From Pyxidicoccus sp. MSG2 (lineage in GTDB: Bacteria; Myxococcota; Myxococcia; Myxococcales; Myxococcaceae): a DNA stretch of 64,000 bases. The position numbers and the translations under genes are program-made. The stretch is from the NCBI RefSeq assembly GCF_026626705.1, contig NZ_JAPNKC010000001.1, positions 8,140,001 through 8,204,000 on the forward strand, written 5' to 3'. A model generated the notes under the pieces. That model searched no databases and was not told the origin of the DNA. It worked only from the letters and a program-made list of their open reading frames with translations. Position 1 is the stretch's first letter; each line of letters opens with the position of its first letter. Shown here in pieces: positions 1 to 9,127 of the stretch.

Positions 1-898
1 TGCCGAACCACTCCTCCAGCCGCTCCAGCAGCGGCGGCGTGACGCGCGCGGCCCAGGCGGCCTCGGCGGCGTGGCCGCGCGGCACCAGCATGCGCACCGG
101 CACGGAGTTGCGGCCCGCCCTGCCCGCATCCACCACGTCGAAGGGGCCCACCGCGAAGGCCACGAGATATGAGGGCAGCGGCGGCGTGGGCCGGAAGCGC
201 ACCGTCTTCCAGCCGTCCTCGCCGCGCTCCTCGGCCTCCACCGGCGAGTTGGAGAAGGCGCCGTCCTCCGCGCGCACGCGCAGGGTGAGCTGCCAGGGAA
301 GCTTGAAGCCGGGCTCGTCGAAGCAGGGGAAGGCGCGCCGCGCATACAGCGCCTCGAACTGCGTCATCGCGTACCAGCGGCCGGCGTCCTGCTCGCGGAA
401 GATGCCGGAGTCCTCGTTCGCGAGCGCGCGGCCCGTGTACTCCACGTGTAGCGTGGCGGCGCCGGGGCCCACCGGCTCCTCGGTGACGAAGGCGAGGAAC
501 TCCCCCATGGGCAGCGCCGCGACAGGCACCTTGCGGCCATTCACCTCGAGGGTGGCGCTCTCCACCGAGAGCTCCTCGCCATGGAGCCACAGCTCTCGCG
601 TGGCCTCCGTCAGGGTGAGGTCCACGTCCGCCGTGCCGCGGAACGCCTCCTTGCGTGGGTCCAGCTCCAGCGTCACCGCCTGCCGCACCGGGCGGGCCCG
701 CGCGTCCAGCCGCAGCTTCGGCGGAACGAGGGCGCGCGGTCCTTCCTCGGAAGCCACGGCGGAGGACACGGCGTCGCGGGCCGCCACGGGCGCTGCCGGG
801 GCCCTGGGGGAGGGCGGCTCCTGCCGCGTACTCACACAGCCGGCGAGGGTGAGCGCCGTCAGGAGGCACGTGGCCGCGCCGAGGTGTCCGTACCGCAT
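1..898 (-). CDS. M1-family aminopeptidase lipoprotein (partial, C-terminus beyond left edge)
   Basis: The N-terminal 299 residues are visible. They start with a lipoprotein signal ending in a lipobox (LTLAGC, Cys21), so the protein is probably membrane-anchored and cell-surface or periplasmic. The conserved N-terminal M1 segment is clear: a GRALANEDSGIF-like stretch followed by ARRAFPCFDEP and LPWQLTL, as in aminopeptidase N. The GAMEN and HExxH zinc-site motifs would lie beyond position 1 and cannot be checked, so catalytic competence is unproven. The ATG at 896-898 is chosen because it gives a complete signal peptide. The family removes N-terminal residues from peptides. The gene is transcribed leftward, away from RNase D. 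Confidence 0.85.
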   Translation of the reverse strand, partial: MRYGHLGAATCLLTALTLAGCVSTRQEPPSPRAPAAPVAARDAVSSAVASEEGPRALVPPKLRLDARARPVRQAVTLELDPRKEAFRGTADVDLTLTEATRELWLHGEELSVESATLEVNGRKVPVAALPMGEFLAFVTEEPVGPGAATLHVEYTGRALANEDSGIFREQDAGRWYAMTQFEALYARRAFPCFDEPGFKLPWQLTLRVRAEDGAFSNSPVEAEERGEDGWKTVRFRPTPPLPSYLVAFAVGPFDVVDAGRAGRNSVPVRMLVPRGHAAEAAWAARVTPPLLERLEEWFG

Positions 899-1070
899 CG
901 GGAAGGTCTCCGCTCGCGGGCCACAACGGCTCGCGGCCTGGGACATTCCACCACTCGCCCCTTCATGGCGATAGCGTCCCCGAGGGTGTCAGGCGTGACG
1001 CGGGAGGGCATGAAGCGACTGCATCACCCTCGGAGGGGAGAAGATTGCGGTGACGGTGTCACCGCATGTG

Positions 1071-2240
1071 TCAGCCGTTGAGCACGGGGTGCCTGGCGAG
1101 CAGCTCGAGGAGCGCTGGCCCGTACAGCCGCACCCGCTTCTCGCCGAAGTAGGGCACCTGGGCCAGCTCCTCCACGTCCCTGGGCGGCCGGCCCGCGAGC
1201 ACGTCGAGGATGGGGTTGGGCAGCACCGCGCTGGGCGTCACCTTGCGCTCGGTGGCCTTCTCCACGCGGAACTGCTTGAGGGCGTCCTCGCGCTTGCGCC
1301 GGTTCACGTCCCGGGGCCCCTTGGCCTCGCGCTCGGGCTCCAGCTCGCCCTTGCGCGACTTCTCCACCAGCTCGCGCACCACGCCGAGCACCTCGTCGCC
1401 ATACGTGCGGACGAAGGAGCCGCGCACGCCGGCCATGCGCGCCAGCTCGCGGGGATTGGCGGGCAGCTTCACGGCGATGTCGCCCATCGCCATGTTGGAG
1501 AGCATGCGCCCCATGGGGACGTTCTCCTTCTCCGCCCACTCCAGCCGCTTGCGGTGCAGCGCGTGGGCAATGGCGTTGGCCAGGGCCATCTGCGCGGGGT
1601 TCAGCCCGGCGCGCGGCAGCTTGGGCTTGAAGTCCGCGCCCACGTCGGGCCGCGCCACCGCCTCGTCACACAGGCGCACGCAGTCCAGCAGCACCTCTTC
1701 CAGGATGTCCGCCTCCCGGCAGGCGTCGCGGACGTTGCGGCCCAGCTCGCAGAGGTAGCGCACGTCGTTGGCGATGTACTCGCGCATGCCGGCGGGCAGC
1801 GGGCGGATGGAGAAGTCCGACTGCTGGTGCTCCTTGGGCAGGTCCACCCCCAGCCGCTCGCGGGCGACGTCGGCCAGGCCCACCTTGGGCCAGCCCAGCA
1901 GCGTGGCCGCCCGGTGGGTATCGAACAGGCCCTGCACCCGGACGCCCACCTCGGCGAGGAACTGCAGGTCTCCTTGCGCGGCGTGGAAGAACTTGGTGCG
2001 CGCCGGGTCGGCCATCAGCGGGGCGAGCAGGCGGGCCTCCACCCCGGGCTGGAGGGTGTCGAAGAGGAAGACGTCGTCGTCGGTGGCGAGCTGGAGGAAG
2101 CACAGCCGGGCGCGGAAGGCGTGCATGGAGTCCGCCTCCAGGTCCACGGCAATCTCGCGAGCCTCCTCGAGCTTGCGCGTGGCGCTCTGCGCACCAGCGG
2201 AATCCACCACATCCACGGCACCCTGCGGGTAGGTCGGCAT
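1071..2240 (-). CDS. rnd: Ribonuclease D (3'-5' exoribonuclease with HRDC domain)
   Basis: 389 aa. A DEDDy exonuclease domain occupies the N-terminal half, with D33/E35 in VDLEAD, D91 in AAQGDLQF, and Y155/D159 in YIANDVRYL. An HRDC domain follows at about residues 205-290, with a second, weaker HRDC-like stretch near the C-terminus. RNase D trims 3' ends of tRNA precursors and other small RNAs in the cytoplasm, using two metal ions. Length and domain order match the family. The gene is divergent from ttcA, a tRNA thiolation enzyme, with only 65 bp between the starts. That spacing suggests a shared promoter region and a common link to tRNA maturation (inference). Confidence 0.93.
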   Translation of the reverse strand: MPTYPQGAVDVVDSAGAQSATRKLEEAREIAVDLEADSMHAFRARLCFLQLATDDDVFLFDTLQPGVEARLLAPLMADPARTKFFHAAQGDLQFLAEVGVRVQGLFDTHRAATLLGWPKVGLADVARERLGVDLPKEHQQSDFSIRPLPAGMREYIANDVRYLCELGRNVRDACREADILEEVLLDCVRLCDEAVARPDVGADFKPKLPRAGLNPAQMALANAIAHALHRKRLEWAEKENVPMGRMLSNMAMGDIAVKLPANPRELARMAGVRGSFVRTYGDEVLGVVRELVEKSRKGELEPEREAKGPRDVNRRKREDALKQFRVEKATERKVTPSAVLPNPILDVLAGRPPRDVEELAQVPYFGEKRVRLYGPALLELLARHPVLNG

Positions 2241-2305
2241 CGGGCTGGGCAGGCTAGCGGACCAGGGCTTCCCTTTGAGGTGTTTTTTCCCGGGCCGCCG
2301 CTAGG

Positions 2306-3160
2306 ATGGCCACGCCGATGAACGACGTCCAGCGCCTGGAGAAGAGTCTGCTTGGCCACATGGGCCGGGCTATCGCGGACCACCGCCTCATCGAGGCGGG
2401 GGACCGCATCATGGTGGGCGTGTCGGGAGGCAAGGACTCCTACACGATGCTCCATCTGCTGCGGGAGCTGCAGCGGCGAGCGCCCGTGAAATTCGAGCTG
2501 CTGGCAGTGAACCTGGACCAGGGCCACCCCGGCTTCCCCGCGGACAAGCTGGAGGGCTACTTCCAGCGCGAGGGCTACGCCTACAAGATGCTGAAGGAGG
2601 ACACCTACAGCATCGTCCTGGAGAAGACGCCTCCCGGGAAGACGCAGTGCTCGGTGTGCTCGCGGATGCGCCGCGGCATCCTCTACACGGCGGCGGTGGA
2701 GCTGGGCTGCACCAAGATTGCCCTCGGCCACCACCGGGACGACCTCATCCACACGCTGCTGCTCAACCTCTTCTTCGCCGGCTCCATCAAGGCGATGCCG
2801 CCGTTGCTCCACAGTGACGACGGGCGCAACGTGGTCATCCGGCCGCTGTGCTACGCACCGGAGAAGGACATCGCGAAGTTCGCGGAGTTGATGCAGTTCC
2901 CCATCATCCCCTGTGATTTGTGCGGCACGCAGGAGAACCTCCAGCGCAAGCGGATGCAGCGCCTGGTGGAGGAATTGGGCAAGGAGATTCCGAACGTCCG
3001 TCAGAGCGTGCTCAACGCGATGATGAACGTGCGGCCGACGCACCTGCTGGACAAGGCGCTCAACCCCGACCCGCTGCACGCGCGGGAAGAGGGGGCGCCG
3101 ACGACGGATTCGAACGACACGCAAGGGAGCGCCAGCCCATGGCTCGAGAGCAGGCAGTAA
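2306..3160 (+). CDS. ttcA: tRNA 2-thiocytidine(32) synthetase TtcA
   Basis: 284 aa. The PP-loop ATPase motif SGGKDS is at residues 40-45. The [4Fe-4S]-binding cysteines are C115 and C118 (CSVC) and C206 in a CDLC context, the same arrangement as in characterised TtcA proteins. The enzyme adenylates and thiolates C32 in the anticodon loop of certain tRNAs. The C-terminal tail of about 30 residues is low-complexity and overlaps the start of the next gene by 22 nt, implying translational coupling. The ATG at 2306 begins the ORF just after a GGA-containing stretch. Confidence 0.93.
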   Translation: MATPMNDVQRLEKSLLGHMGRAIADHRLIEAGDRIMVGVSGGKDSYTMLHLLRELQRRAPVKFELLAVNLDQGHPGFPADKLEGYFQREGYAYKMLKEDTYSIVLEKTPPGKTQCSVCSRMRRGILYTAAVELGCTKIALGHHRDDLIHTLLLNLFFAGSIKAMPPLLHSDDGRNVVIRPLCYAPEKDIAKFAELMQFPIIPCDLCGTQENLQRKRMQRLVEELGKEIPNVRQSVLNAMMNVRPTHLLDKALNPDPLHAREEGAPTTDSNDTQGSASPWLESRQ

Positions 3161-3963
3161 AAGCGCGCAACGACCGCAACGGCGCGCTGGTGGAGGCGAT
3201 GCTGCTGGCCGCGATGGCCGACGGCCGGGTGTCGCAGCGGGAGATGCAGACGCTGCTCAGCCGCGTGCTGGAGCGGCCGGAGTTCGAGGGCACGAAGCCC
3301 GACGAATTGAACGCGCTGGTGGAGACGAGCGCGGCGCGGCTGTCCGAGGCCAAGGACCTGGAGGAGGTGCTGGCCTCGCTGCGGCGCCGGCTGCCGGACC
3401 ACAAGAACCGGATGCTGGCCTTCGGGCTGGCGGCGGCGGTGGCGCTGGCGGACCAGCGGGCCACGCGCAATGAGCTGGGCCTCTTGAAGACGTTCCAGGC
3501 CGCGCTGGGCATCTCCGAGGACGAGGTGGCGCAAATCATCGACGTCATCGAGAACGGCGGCAGCCTGGCGGAGGCGCTGGGCGAGCCCCTGGAGCGCCTG
3601 TTCGCGGAGGTCATGGTGCTGGTGAGCGCCGCGGACGGGAAGCTGAAGGAAGCGGAGGCCCGGGCGCTGGTGGAGAGCTTCGCGGCGGACCCCCTCTTCG
3701 AGAACGTCAGCCCGGAGCGCGCGCAGAACTTCGTCAGCGAGGCGGTGGTGGCCCTGGCGGCGGAGGGGCTGCCCCAGCGACTCCAGGTGCTGGCCCACGG
3801 GCTGACCACGCACACCCAGCGGGTGAAGGCCTACCGGCTGGCGACGAAGATTGCCCACGCGGGCGGCGAGCCGAGCCTGGCGGAGCAGCGCATCCTGGAC
3901 ATGCTCCAGGCGACTTTCGGGCTGGCCGACGACGAAGTGGCGCGACTGGGCAGGGAGGGGTAG
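3139..3963 (+). CDS. TerB-like alpha-helical protein with tandem TerB-type modules
   Basis: 274 aa, all-helical, no signal peptide. It contains at least two TerB-like modules with the typical 'AAMADGRVS' and 'SAADGKLKEAEA' acidic turns, at about residues 15-70 and 155-205. A third related C-terminal stretch (KIAHAGGEPSLAEQRIL) is present. TerB domains are proposed metal-sensing or scaffold modules, but no specific role can be assigned here. The ATG at 3139 is chosen over longer in-frame starts because it has a good AGGGAG ribosome site at 3123-3128 and because TerB homology begins just after it. It overlaps the 3' end of ttcA by 22 nt, so the two form an operon. Confidence 0.8.
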   Translation: MAREQAVKARNDRNGALVEAMLLAAMADGRVSQREMQTLLSRVLERPEFEGTKPDELNALVETSAARLSEAKDLEEVLASLRRRLPDHKNRMLAFGLAAAVALADQRATRNELGLLKTFQAALGISEDEVAQIIDVIENGGSLAEALGEPLERLFAEVMVLVSAADGKLKEAEARALVESFAADPLFENVSPERAQNFVSEAVVALAAEGLPQRLQVLAHGLTTHTQRVKAYRLATKIAHAGGEPSLAEQRILDMLQATFGLADDEVARLGREG

Positions 3964-3975
3964 TTAGGGGACTGC

Positions 3976-4800
3976 ATGACCCTGCAAGTCCCATCCGGGC
4001 CCCGGCACACATTCCGCTTCGGGTTGCCTCCTTCGCTGGGCAACGAGACGGCGCGGGAGCGCGCGGAGCGGCTCGCGGCCTTCCTCCAGCGGGCCCTGGG
4101 CAAGGGGGTGGAGGTGTCCGTGGCGTCCAGCTACGAGACGCTCGCCAAGGACCTCTTGTCCGGGCGGGCGGACGCGGCCTGGGCGCCGCCCTTCGTCTGC
4201 GCGCGGATGGAGGCGATGGGCGTGCGGGTGGTGGTGCGCGGGGTGCGCCGGGGCATGTCCTCCTACCGGTCGGCGCTGGTGTGCCGGGCGGGAGCGGGGC
4301 TGACGGTGGAGCGGCTGAAGGGCACCACGGCGGCGTGGGTGGACCGGGATTCGGTGGCGGGCTACCTGCTGCCCACCGCGTACCTCAAGGCGCAGGGGCA
4401 CGAGCCCACACGGGCCTTCACCGCGCAGCAATTCACCGGCTCGTACCGGGGCGCGCTGGAGGCGGTGCTGGACGGCAAGGCGGACGTGGCGAGCGTCTTC
4501 TGCCCGCCGGCCTCCACGGGCCTGACGTTCGCCACGGGTGTGGAGGACGTGCTGGGCCCTGGCGCGGGGCGCCGCTTCGAGCTGATTGCGTACACTGACG
4601 AGGCGCCCAATGACGGGGTGCCCGTGGCCATGGGGCTGCCGCCGGAGCTCGTGGGCACGCTGGAGTCCTCGCTGCTGGGCCTGCAGGCGTCGGCGGAGGG
4701 GCAGGCGCTGCTGAAGGACATCTTCAACGCGGACCGCTTCGAGCCCGCGCCGCGCATGGGCTACCGGGCGCTGTACCGGGTGGCGCTGGCGAGCCTGTAG
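3976..4800 (+). CDS. PhnD/SsuA-type periplasmic-binding-protein-like protein (full-length copy)
   Basis: 274 aa, PhnD-like type-2 periplasmic binding fold (phosphate/phosphonate family): SYETLAKDLLSGRADAAWAPPFV in the first lobe and GKADVASVFCPPA in the second. There is no signal peptide or lipobox and no ABC permease or ATPase nearby, so it may act in the cytoplasm or as a sensory domain rather than in transport (inference). The start lies 12 nt after the TerB-like gene stop, suggesting one operon with ttcA. From position 4264 to just past its stop it is base-for-base identical to 9566-10106, the truncated copy on the far side of the restriction-modification island. Confidence 0.8.
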   Translation: MTLQVPSGPRHTFRFGLPPSLGNETARERAERLAAFLQRALGKGVEVSVASSYETLAKDLLSGRADAAWAPPFVCARMEAMGVRVVVRGVRRGMSSYRSALVCRAGAGLTVERLKGTTAAWVDRDSVAGYLLPTAYLKAQGHEPTRAFTAQQFTGSYRGALEAVLDGKADVASVFCPPASTGLTFATGVEDVLGPGAGRRFELIAYTDEAPNDGVPVAMGLPPELVGTLESSLLGLQASAEGQALLKDIFNADRFEPAPRMGYRALYRVALASL

Positions 4801-4804
4801 GGGC
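4264..4804. repeat. 541-bp perfect direct repeat, left copy
   Basis: Positions 4264-4804 match 9566-10106 without a visible mismatch (constant offset 5302). The block covers the 3' two-thirds of the PhnD-like gene, its stop codon and four further bases (gggc). Sequence on both sides of the two copies is unrelated. The identity includes synonymous positions, so the duplication is recent or kept identical by gene conversion. The far copy is listed separately. Confidence 0.95.
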
Positions 4805-4842
4805 TGGCCGCTTTTGCCCAATTTTATCTTAGACTCAGGCCG

Positions 4843-6594
4843 ATGGCATACCTTACCCCCTACGTTGTGGCTCGCGCCGCACGTGCCTTGTTTAAGGCAA
4901 GCGACTCGACGTTCTTCATATTCCTCTGCATGAAGGCGGCGGGCATTAGCACTGTTGCGCCGATCACTATTCAGAGTACCGAGCCGACTGGCAACGGTAT
5001 TGAGCTGATCGCCCAACAGCCCCCTGGGTTTGATGACTTGGTGATAAGGAACCTCGACAGGTTCAGCACCGATTCCTCACGGGGGCTACCAACGCGGCCA
5101 GAGGGGCGCGAGAGGGTGGGATCGACATACTCGTTATACGTACCAGTGAATGATAATGCTCGGTACCTACTACGCAAATCTGACGTATGGCGTGCCGTCA
5201 TCTGGACCCAAATGGAGGGCCTTGCGAGCGGCTCAGTCAATAATGGGAACAACCTCACGCATGGCGACAAGTCGAAAATTTACGCCGTTGTCAAGCATGG
5301 GGAGGGCAGGGGTTCGAGTCTCGCCATCAGTCTAGTCCCAGGTTACGAGCAAATCGCTATGTGGAACTTCGGCCCGGAAGGAGTGCCCGTACAGCTCTCC
5401 TTACGAGCTCTGGCCATCTGGGTTCACCGTATGGCGGATTTGCCTGGAACGACGACGATAGAGAGTCTCGTCGAGGCGACTGTGCAAAAACTGCATTTGA
5501 CGCCTCTCGAGCGGGACGTAATGTTTTATGAGGATCTGGCGATAACTATTTCTCCAGCAGACTTCGGCCCGCAATCGTCCATCGAAGATTACTTTGAGAC
5601 GCTCTGTCTTCCGTCGACGTCTGCACTTGAGCCTCTGTCGGTTGCGCCAACGCCAGCGAGCTCCCCAAAGCTTGTTAGACTGATGAATCTTGATGCCAAG
5701 CAATTTGACTACAGGGCACGGATGCTCGACTTGAGAACCACTATGCCGCATGACTGGGTGCCCGAGAACGCCACGAAAGCCCTCCTTCAAGACGGCTACC
5801 GGAACATCCTGCTCTATGGGCCTCCGCGCACGGGGAAGACCCACGCGGCCTTTCAAATTGCCGCAGATTACCTCGGTGTAGTGTCGGGCACTCTCCGAAA
5901 TGATGAGCGCTTTAAACAGGTGCAGTTCCACCATGCCTGGGGATATGGCGACTTCATTCGCAAGATTTCGCCTACAACGGTGAATGGTACAGTCGCCTTT
6001 AAGCTGCAGAATGGGGTGTTTCTTGAACACTGCCTGAAGCATCCTAGTGGGAAGTCTGTCTTCTTGATCGAGGAACTCACCCGGGCGGAGTTGGCGCAGG
6101 TGCTCGGAGAGGCCTTCCAAGTATTTGAGGAAGGCTACCGTGGGATTAAGGTGTCACTGCCTGCGAGTTTGGTGGGAGAGGGGAGAGATCGGATTGAACA
6201 CCTTATTGTTCCTCCTGAGATGCTCATTATTGCCACGGCTAACAGCGTAGATCGCTCAACGACGGGCTTGGATATCGCCTTGCTTGAGCGTTTCGCAAGT
6301 GTCGAGATGCCCTACCGCCCCAACGAGGTCTACAAGACATTGTTGAGCAAGGGATGGCGCGAAGATCAGGCAGAGACATTTGTCTCAATGATCGGAGAGG
6401 CAGCTAAAGCCACGGGGTTCCCCGTCGGACACGCCCTCTTTTATAGTATTGGTGTTCCGGGAGCAGCTTGGCGTTTCTATCATGCGAAGATACGAGCGGT
6501 GCTAGACTTCTACTTGACTGAGTATGAGAGAGAGAAACTCGTAGCGGTGGATCATCTATTCAGTGATTGGTACAGCAAATGGGTCCGAGCGTAG
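4843..6594 (+). CDS. McrB-like AAA+ GTPase, motor subunit of restriction system
   Basis: 583 aa. The C-terminal half (about 290-575) is an McrB-type AAA+ domain. Walker A is GPPRTGKT at 326-333. A Walker B-like VFLIEEL sits at 406-412, where the usual DE is EE. TRAELAQVLGEAF follows, and the McrB signature appears as NSVDRS at 467-472, keeping the NxxD pattern of the family's NTAD. The N-terminal 280 residues resemble no domain I recognise and probably contain the DNA-recognition part (inference). McrB proteins form GTP-driven rings that translocate DNA and activate McrC. The 16-nt overlap with the downstream McrC-like gene supports this pairing. Base composition is much lower in GC than the flanking genes. 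Confidence 0.88.
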   Translation: MAYLTPYVVARAARALFKASDSTFFIFLCMKAAGISTVAPITIQSTEPTGNGIELIAQQPPGFDDLVIRNLDRFSTDSSRGLPTRPEGRERVGSTYSLYVPVNDNARYLLRKSDVWRAVIWTQMEGLASGSVNNGNNLTHGDKSKIYAVVKHGEGRGSSLAISLVPGYEQIAMWNFGPEGVPVQLSLRALAIWVHRMADLPGTTTIESLVEATVQKLHLTPLERDVMFYEDLAITISPADFGPQSSIEDYFETLCLPSTSALEPLSVAPTPASSPKLVRLMNLDAKQFDYRARMLDLRTTMPHDWVPENATKALLQDGYRNILLYGPPRTGKTHAAFQIAADYLGVVSGTLRNDERFKQVQFHHAWGYGDFIRKISPTTVNGTVAFKLQNGVFLEHCLKHPSGKSVFLIEELTRAELAQVLGEAFQVFEEGYRGIKVSLPASLVGEGRDRIEHLIVPPEMLIIATANSVDRSTTGLDIALLERFASVEMPYRPNEVYKTLLSKGWREDQAETFVSMIGEAAKATGFPVGHALFYSIGVPGAAWRFYHAKIRAVLDFYLTEYEREKLVAVDHLFSDWYSKWVRA

Positions 6595-7862
6595 GTTCCG
6601 CTGTAGTTACTGAATTGCATGATGGCCTTCGGGACGTCGCTATCCGAGAAGTAGGTCGGTTTGAGGTGCCCTACGATGTTCTGTCCGGGCAGCGCCTGCT
6701 CGCGTCGGCGCTTGAGATTGTCAAAGTCTCCATCGGACAGGGCGGGACATACGTTCTTGAGACGGATGCCAGTGTTGTTACGACCGAGATGCTCACTGAG
6801 AAAGTGCGCCTGCGTGTCCTGCCCAAAGTGAGCTTTGATGCACTGCATGTGCTTCTGGAATGGTCAGAACACGATCCCCATCCGGTGTCGGGCCCCCCGG
6901 TCTCCGTAGATGTCCGCGAGGGCGGAAGCCTTCATGATTTTCTCGCAGCGCGGCTTCTCTTGGCCATGGAGAGTGTCCTGAAGCAGGGATGGATGCCTCG
7001 CGTACAGACACGGGTAGCCATCCTGGAAGACGTGCGGGGTGAACTCGACCCTATTGGAACCTACGAGCGAATCTACGGGCAGCAGGAATTGCGGTTCGTT
7101 CAGCAGGTACGTTTGACGGATCACGATGGTGCAGCGAATCGTGTGTTGAAGACAGCGCTGCGCGCCGTTGCGCTCGCCGGACCGCGTATAGTTCCTGAGT
7201 TGGTGGGCAAGGCAGGGGCAATGCTCGCCGGTATGCCACGTCTTCATGCGTTCCGATCGGCAGGAGAGGCGCTTTCGGTCTGTGAAGAGCTGCTTGGTCG
7301 CAGGCGAATACATCCAAGCCGCGGATACTATTACCCCGCGCTCTACTCAGCGGAGATGCTGCTGCGAGGAGCGCAACGCGCCGCAGGCCCAGCTGCGCTT
7401 CTCGAAGACACTCCACTTCGCGTCAACATGCCTGTGGTCTTTGAAAGTGCGGTACGCAATGTGGTCGCAGCCGCGCTACGGTCTCAGTATCAGGTCTCAA
7501 AAGAAGCCGATGTCCGGCTGTACGAAGCCGGAGCGCCACCTGACTTCAATCCACTCCTTGAGCCTGACATCGTGGTGCGCCCGTTTGGGAGACCAAGTGA
7601 GTGTGTCGCTTTACTGGATGCTAAGTACAAAGAACGTCCGTCTGCGTCGGACCACTACCAACTCGCGGCTTATTCCGAGGCCTACGGCGCCCAATTGGCC
7701 GGGTTTGTTTCCGTGACGGATCTTCCCGGCCAAGAAGGCGAGTGGCGCACTGCGAAGTCGATGAGCCACATTAATGTATTCGAGTATAAAATATACTCGG
7801 GCGAGGTCAAACGAAGCTTACAGACATTTGGCACTTGGCTGTGCCGACGCCTTAAAGATTAA
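6579..7862 (+). CDS. McrC-like PD-(D/E)XK endonuclease subunit
   Basis: 427 aa from the ATG at 6579; an in-frame TTG at 6567 is possible. It has the McrC layout: an N-terminal McrB-interacting region and a C-terminal PD-(D/E)XK nuclease with D330 in LEPDIVV and D347-A348-K349 in LLDAKYK. McrC cuts DNA when stimulated by McrB GTP hydrolysis. The start lies inside the McrB-like gene (16-nt overlap), consistent with coupled production of a two-subunit complex. The 3' end overlaps the stop of the convergent methyltransferase gene by 4 nt. Composition is island-like. The assignment to McrC is firm. Whether the enzyme targets modified or unmodified DNA is open because a methyltransferase is adjacent. 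Confidence 0.87.
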   Translation: MGPSVGSAVVTELHDGLRDVAIREVGRFEVPYDVLSGQRLLASALEIVKVSIGQGGTYVLETDASVVTTEMLTEKVRLRVLPKVSFDALHVLLEWSEHDPHPVSGPPVSVDVREGGSLHDFLAARLLLAMESVLKQGWMPRVQTRVAILEDVRGELDPIGTYERIYGQQELRFVQQVRLTDHDGAANRVLKTALRAVALAGPRIVPELVGKAGAMLAGMPRLHAFRSAGEALSVCEELLGRRRIHPSRGYYYPALYSAEMLLRGAQRAAGPAALLEDTPLRVNMPVVFESAVRNVVAAALRSQYQVSKEADVRLYEAGAPPDFNPLLEPDIVVRPFGRPSECVALLDAKYKERPSASDHYQLAAYSEAYGAQLAGFVSVTDLPGQEGEWRTAKSMSHINVFEYKIYSGEVKRSLQTFGTWLCRRLKD

Positions 7863-9109
7863 AGGAGCTTGGCTTGTAGGGCAGGTATGCTGGTTCGTTT
7901 CTCTTCAGCTTCGGACTCTCTGTCGACTAAGTGAAGGCGGGCTTTTTCCACTCGGGCTTTCGCGATCGCTAAGTACTTCGCTGAGATGTCGAATCCAATG
8001 GATCGTCGGCCCAGTAGACGTGCGGCCACATTCGTCGTGCCCGAGCCGACAAATGGATCAAGGACAAGGTCTCCAGGCTTTGTCGAAAGTGCAATGCAGC
8101 GGCCTGGCAGGGCGACTGGAAATTGCGCTCCATGCCCGTCCAGCCCGCTTGCCGTCGAGAAGTGCCAGATATCCGTGATCTTCTCAGCCTCAAATCGGGG
8201 ATTGCGACCACCAACTGCGGGGGCGTGCCGAAGGAAAGCCTGCTTGTCAAAATACGGCGTTCGCTCAATGGAGAGATGCAGGATGTATTCCATCTCGCGC
8301 GTAACCCTGCTCTCGACGGTTTCTGGAAGGGAGCCGTTCTTCTTCCACGCAATGGTGCTCTTTAGGTAGTAGCCGATTCTAGAGAGACGGCTCGCAACTC
8401 GCCCGGGGATCAGGCACTGCTCACCATCTTTCAGAAACGAATGCCCAGCGCTATAGCGACGGCAGGCATGATCCTTCCAGCCTTTGGTATCCTGTCCCTT
8501 CATAGCTCTCAGCGTCTCAGCTGCGTTCCCGCGAATCTGGGTGCGCGTGTTGTATGCGTCCATGAGATTCCACCAGACAGAGCCGGTCTTCGAGAGCGCA
8601 GGTTTGAGCCAGAACAGAAACTCGACCGTATGGCGAATGAATCCCTCGGGAGTCTGTTCCGAGCCCAGAGCACAGGTCTCCCCATCAGCCCAAGCGTGCT
8701 CGTATGCATGGTCGTACAGGCGCATCCCCCAATAAGGGGTCGACGTCACAACGCACTGCACTGAGCCAGGTGGGAGTGACGCAATTAGGTCCACTGCATT
8801 GCCTTGGACCAACTGAAAGCTTCGCTCCGGGAGTGGGCCGGCCTTAGGGCGTTCATGCGCTGAAAGTAAGAACGAAGGAATACGGCTTCTTGGGACGAAG
8901 GTCTCGGCGAAGGCGTCTTGGTCGAGGAGTAGTAGAACCTGCGCTAGGGTGATGCAAGTCACCCTGGCACCGAGGACTTTGTTAATGAAACTCCGACTCA
9001 TGCCAACGAGCGCGGAGACAAGATCAACATCGAAGCCTTGCTTCAATTGTTCGCTCGTGAATTCTCGCTTGATCGAGGCTACAGGGGTCTTCGGATGGAT
9101 GTCGCGCAT
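7859..9109 (-). CDS. Beta-class DNA amino-methyltransferase (probable N4-cytosine) with N-terminal HTH
   Basis: 416 aa. Motif IV is TSTPYWGMR at residues 122-130 (family consensus TSPPYW, here with Thr for the first Pro), and motif I is DPFVGSGTT at 351-359. The IV-before-I order marks the beta class of amino-methyltransferases. The following GMRLYD and LGSEQTPE segments resemble m4C enzymes, but m6A cannot be excluded. Residues 22-50 look like a helix-turn-helix, which may bind the gene's own promoter. It probably protects host sites from the McrBC-like pair. It is convergent with the nuclease gene. An inverted repeat lies just upstream. No strong ribosome site precedes the ATG at 9109. Confidence 0.87.
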   Translation of the reverse strand: MRDIHPKTPVASIKREFTSEQLKQGFDVDLVSALVGMSRSFINKVLGARVTCITLAQVLLLLDQDAFAETFVPRSRIPSFLLSAHERPKAGPLPERSFQLVQGNAVDLIASLPPGSVQCVVTSTPYWGMRLYDHAYEHAWADGETCALGSEQTPEGFIRHTVEFLFWLKPALSKTGSVWWNLMDAYNTRTQIRGNAAETLRAMKGQDTKGWKDHACRRYSAGHSFLKDGEQCLIPGRVASRLSRIGYYLKSTIAWKKNGSLPETVESRVTREMEYILHLSIERTPYFDKQAFLRHAPAVGGRNPRFEAEKITDIWHFSTASGLDGHGAQFPVALPGRCIALSTKPGDLVLDPFVGSGTTNVAARLLGRRSIGFDISAKYLAIAKARVEKARLHLVDRESEAEEKRTSIPALQAKLL

Positions 9110-9127
9110 TTCGTGAGTAGTCGGAGC

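Noticed and set aside
5310..5322. GGTTCGAGTCTCGCC-like tRNA T-loop
   Set aside because: It lies inside the McrB-like reading frame, with no matching acceptor stem, D-arm or anticodon arm around it.
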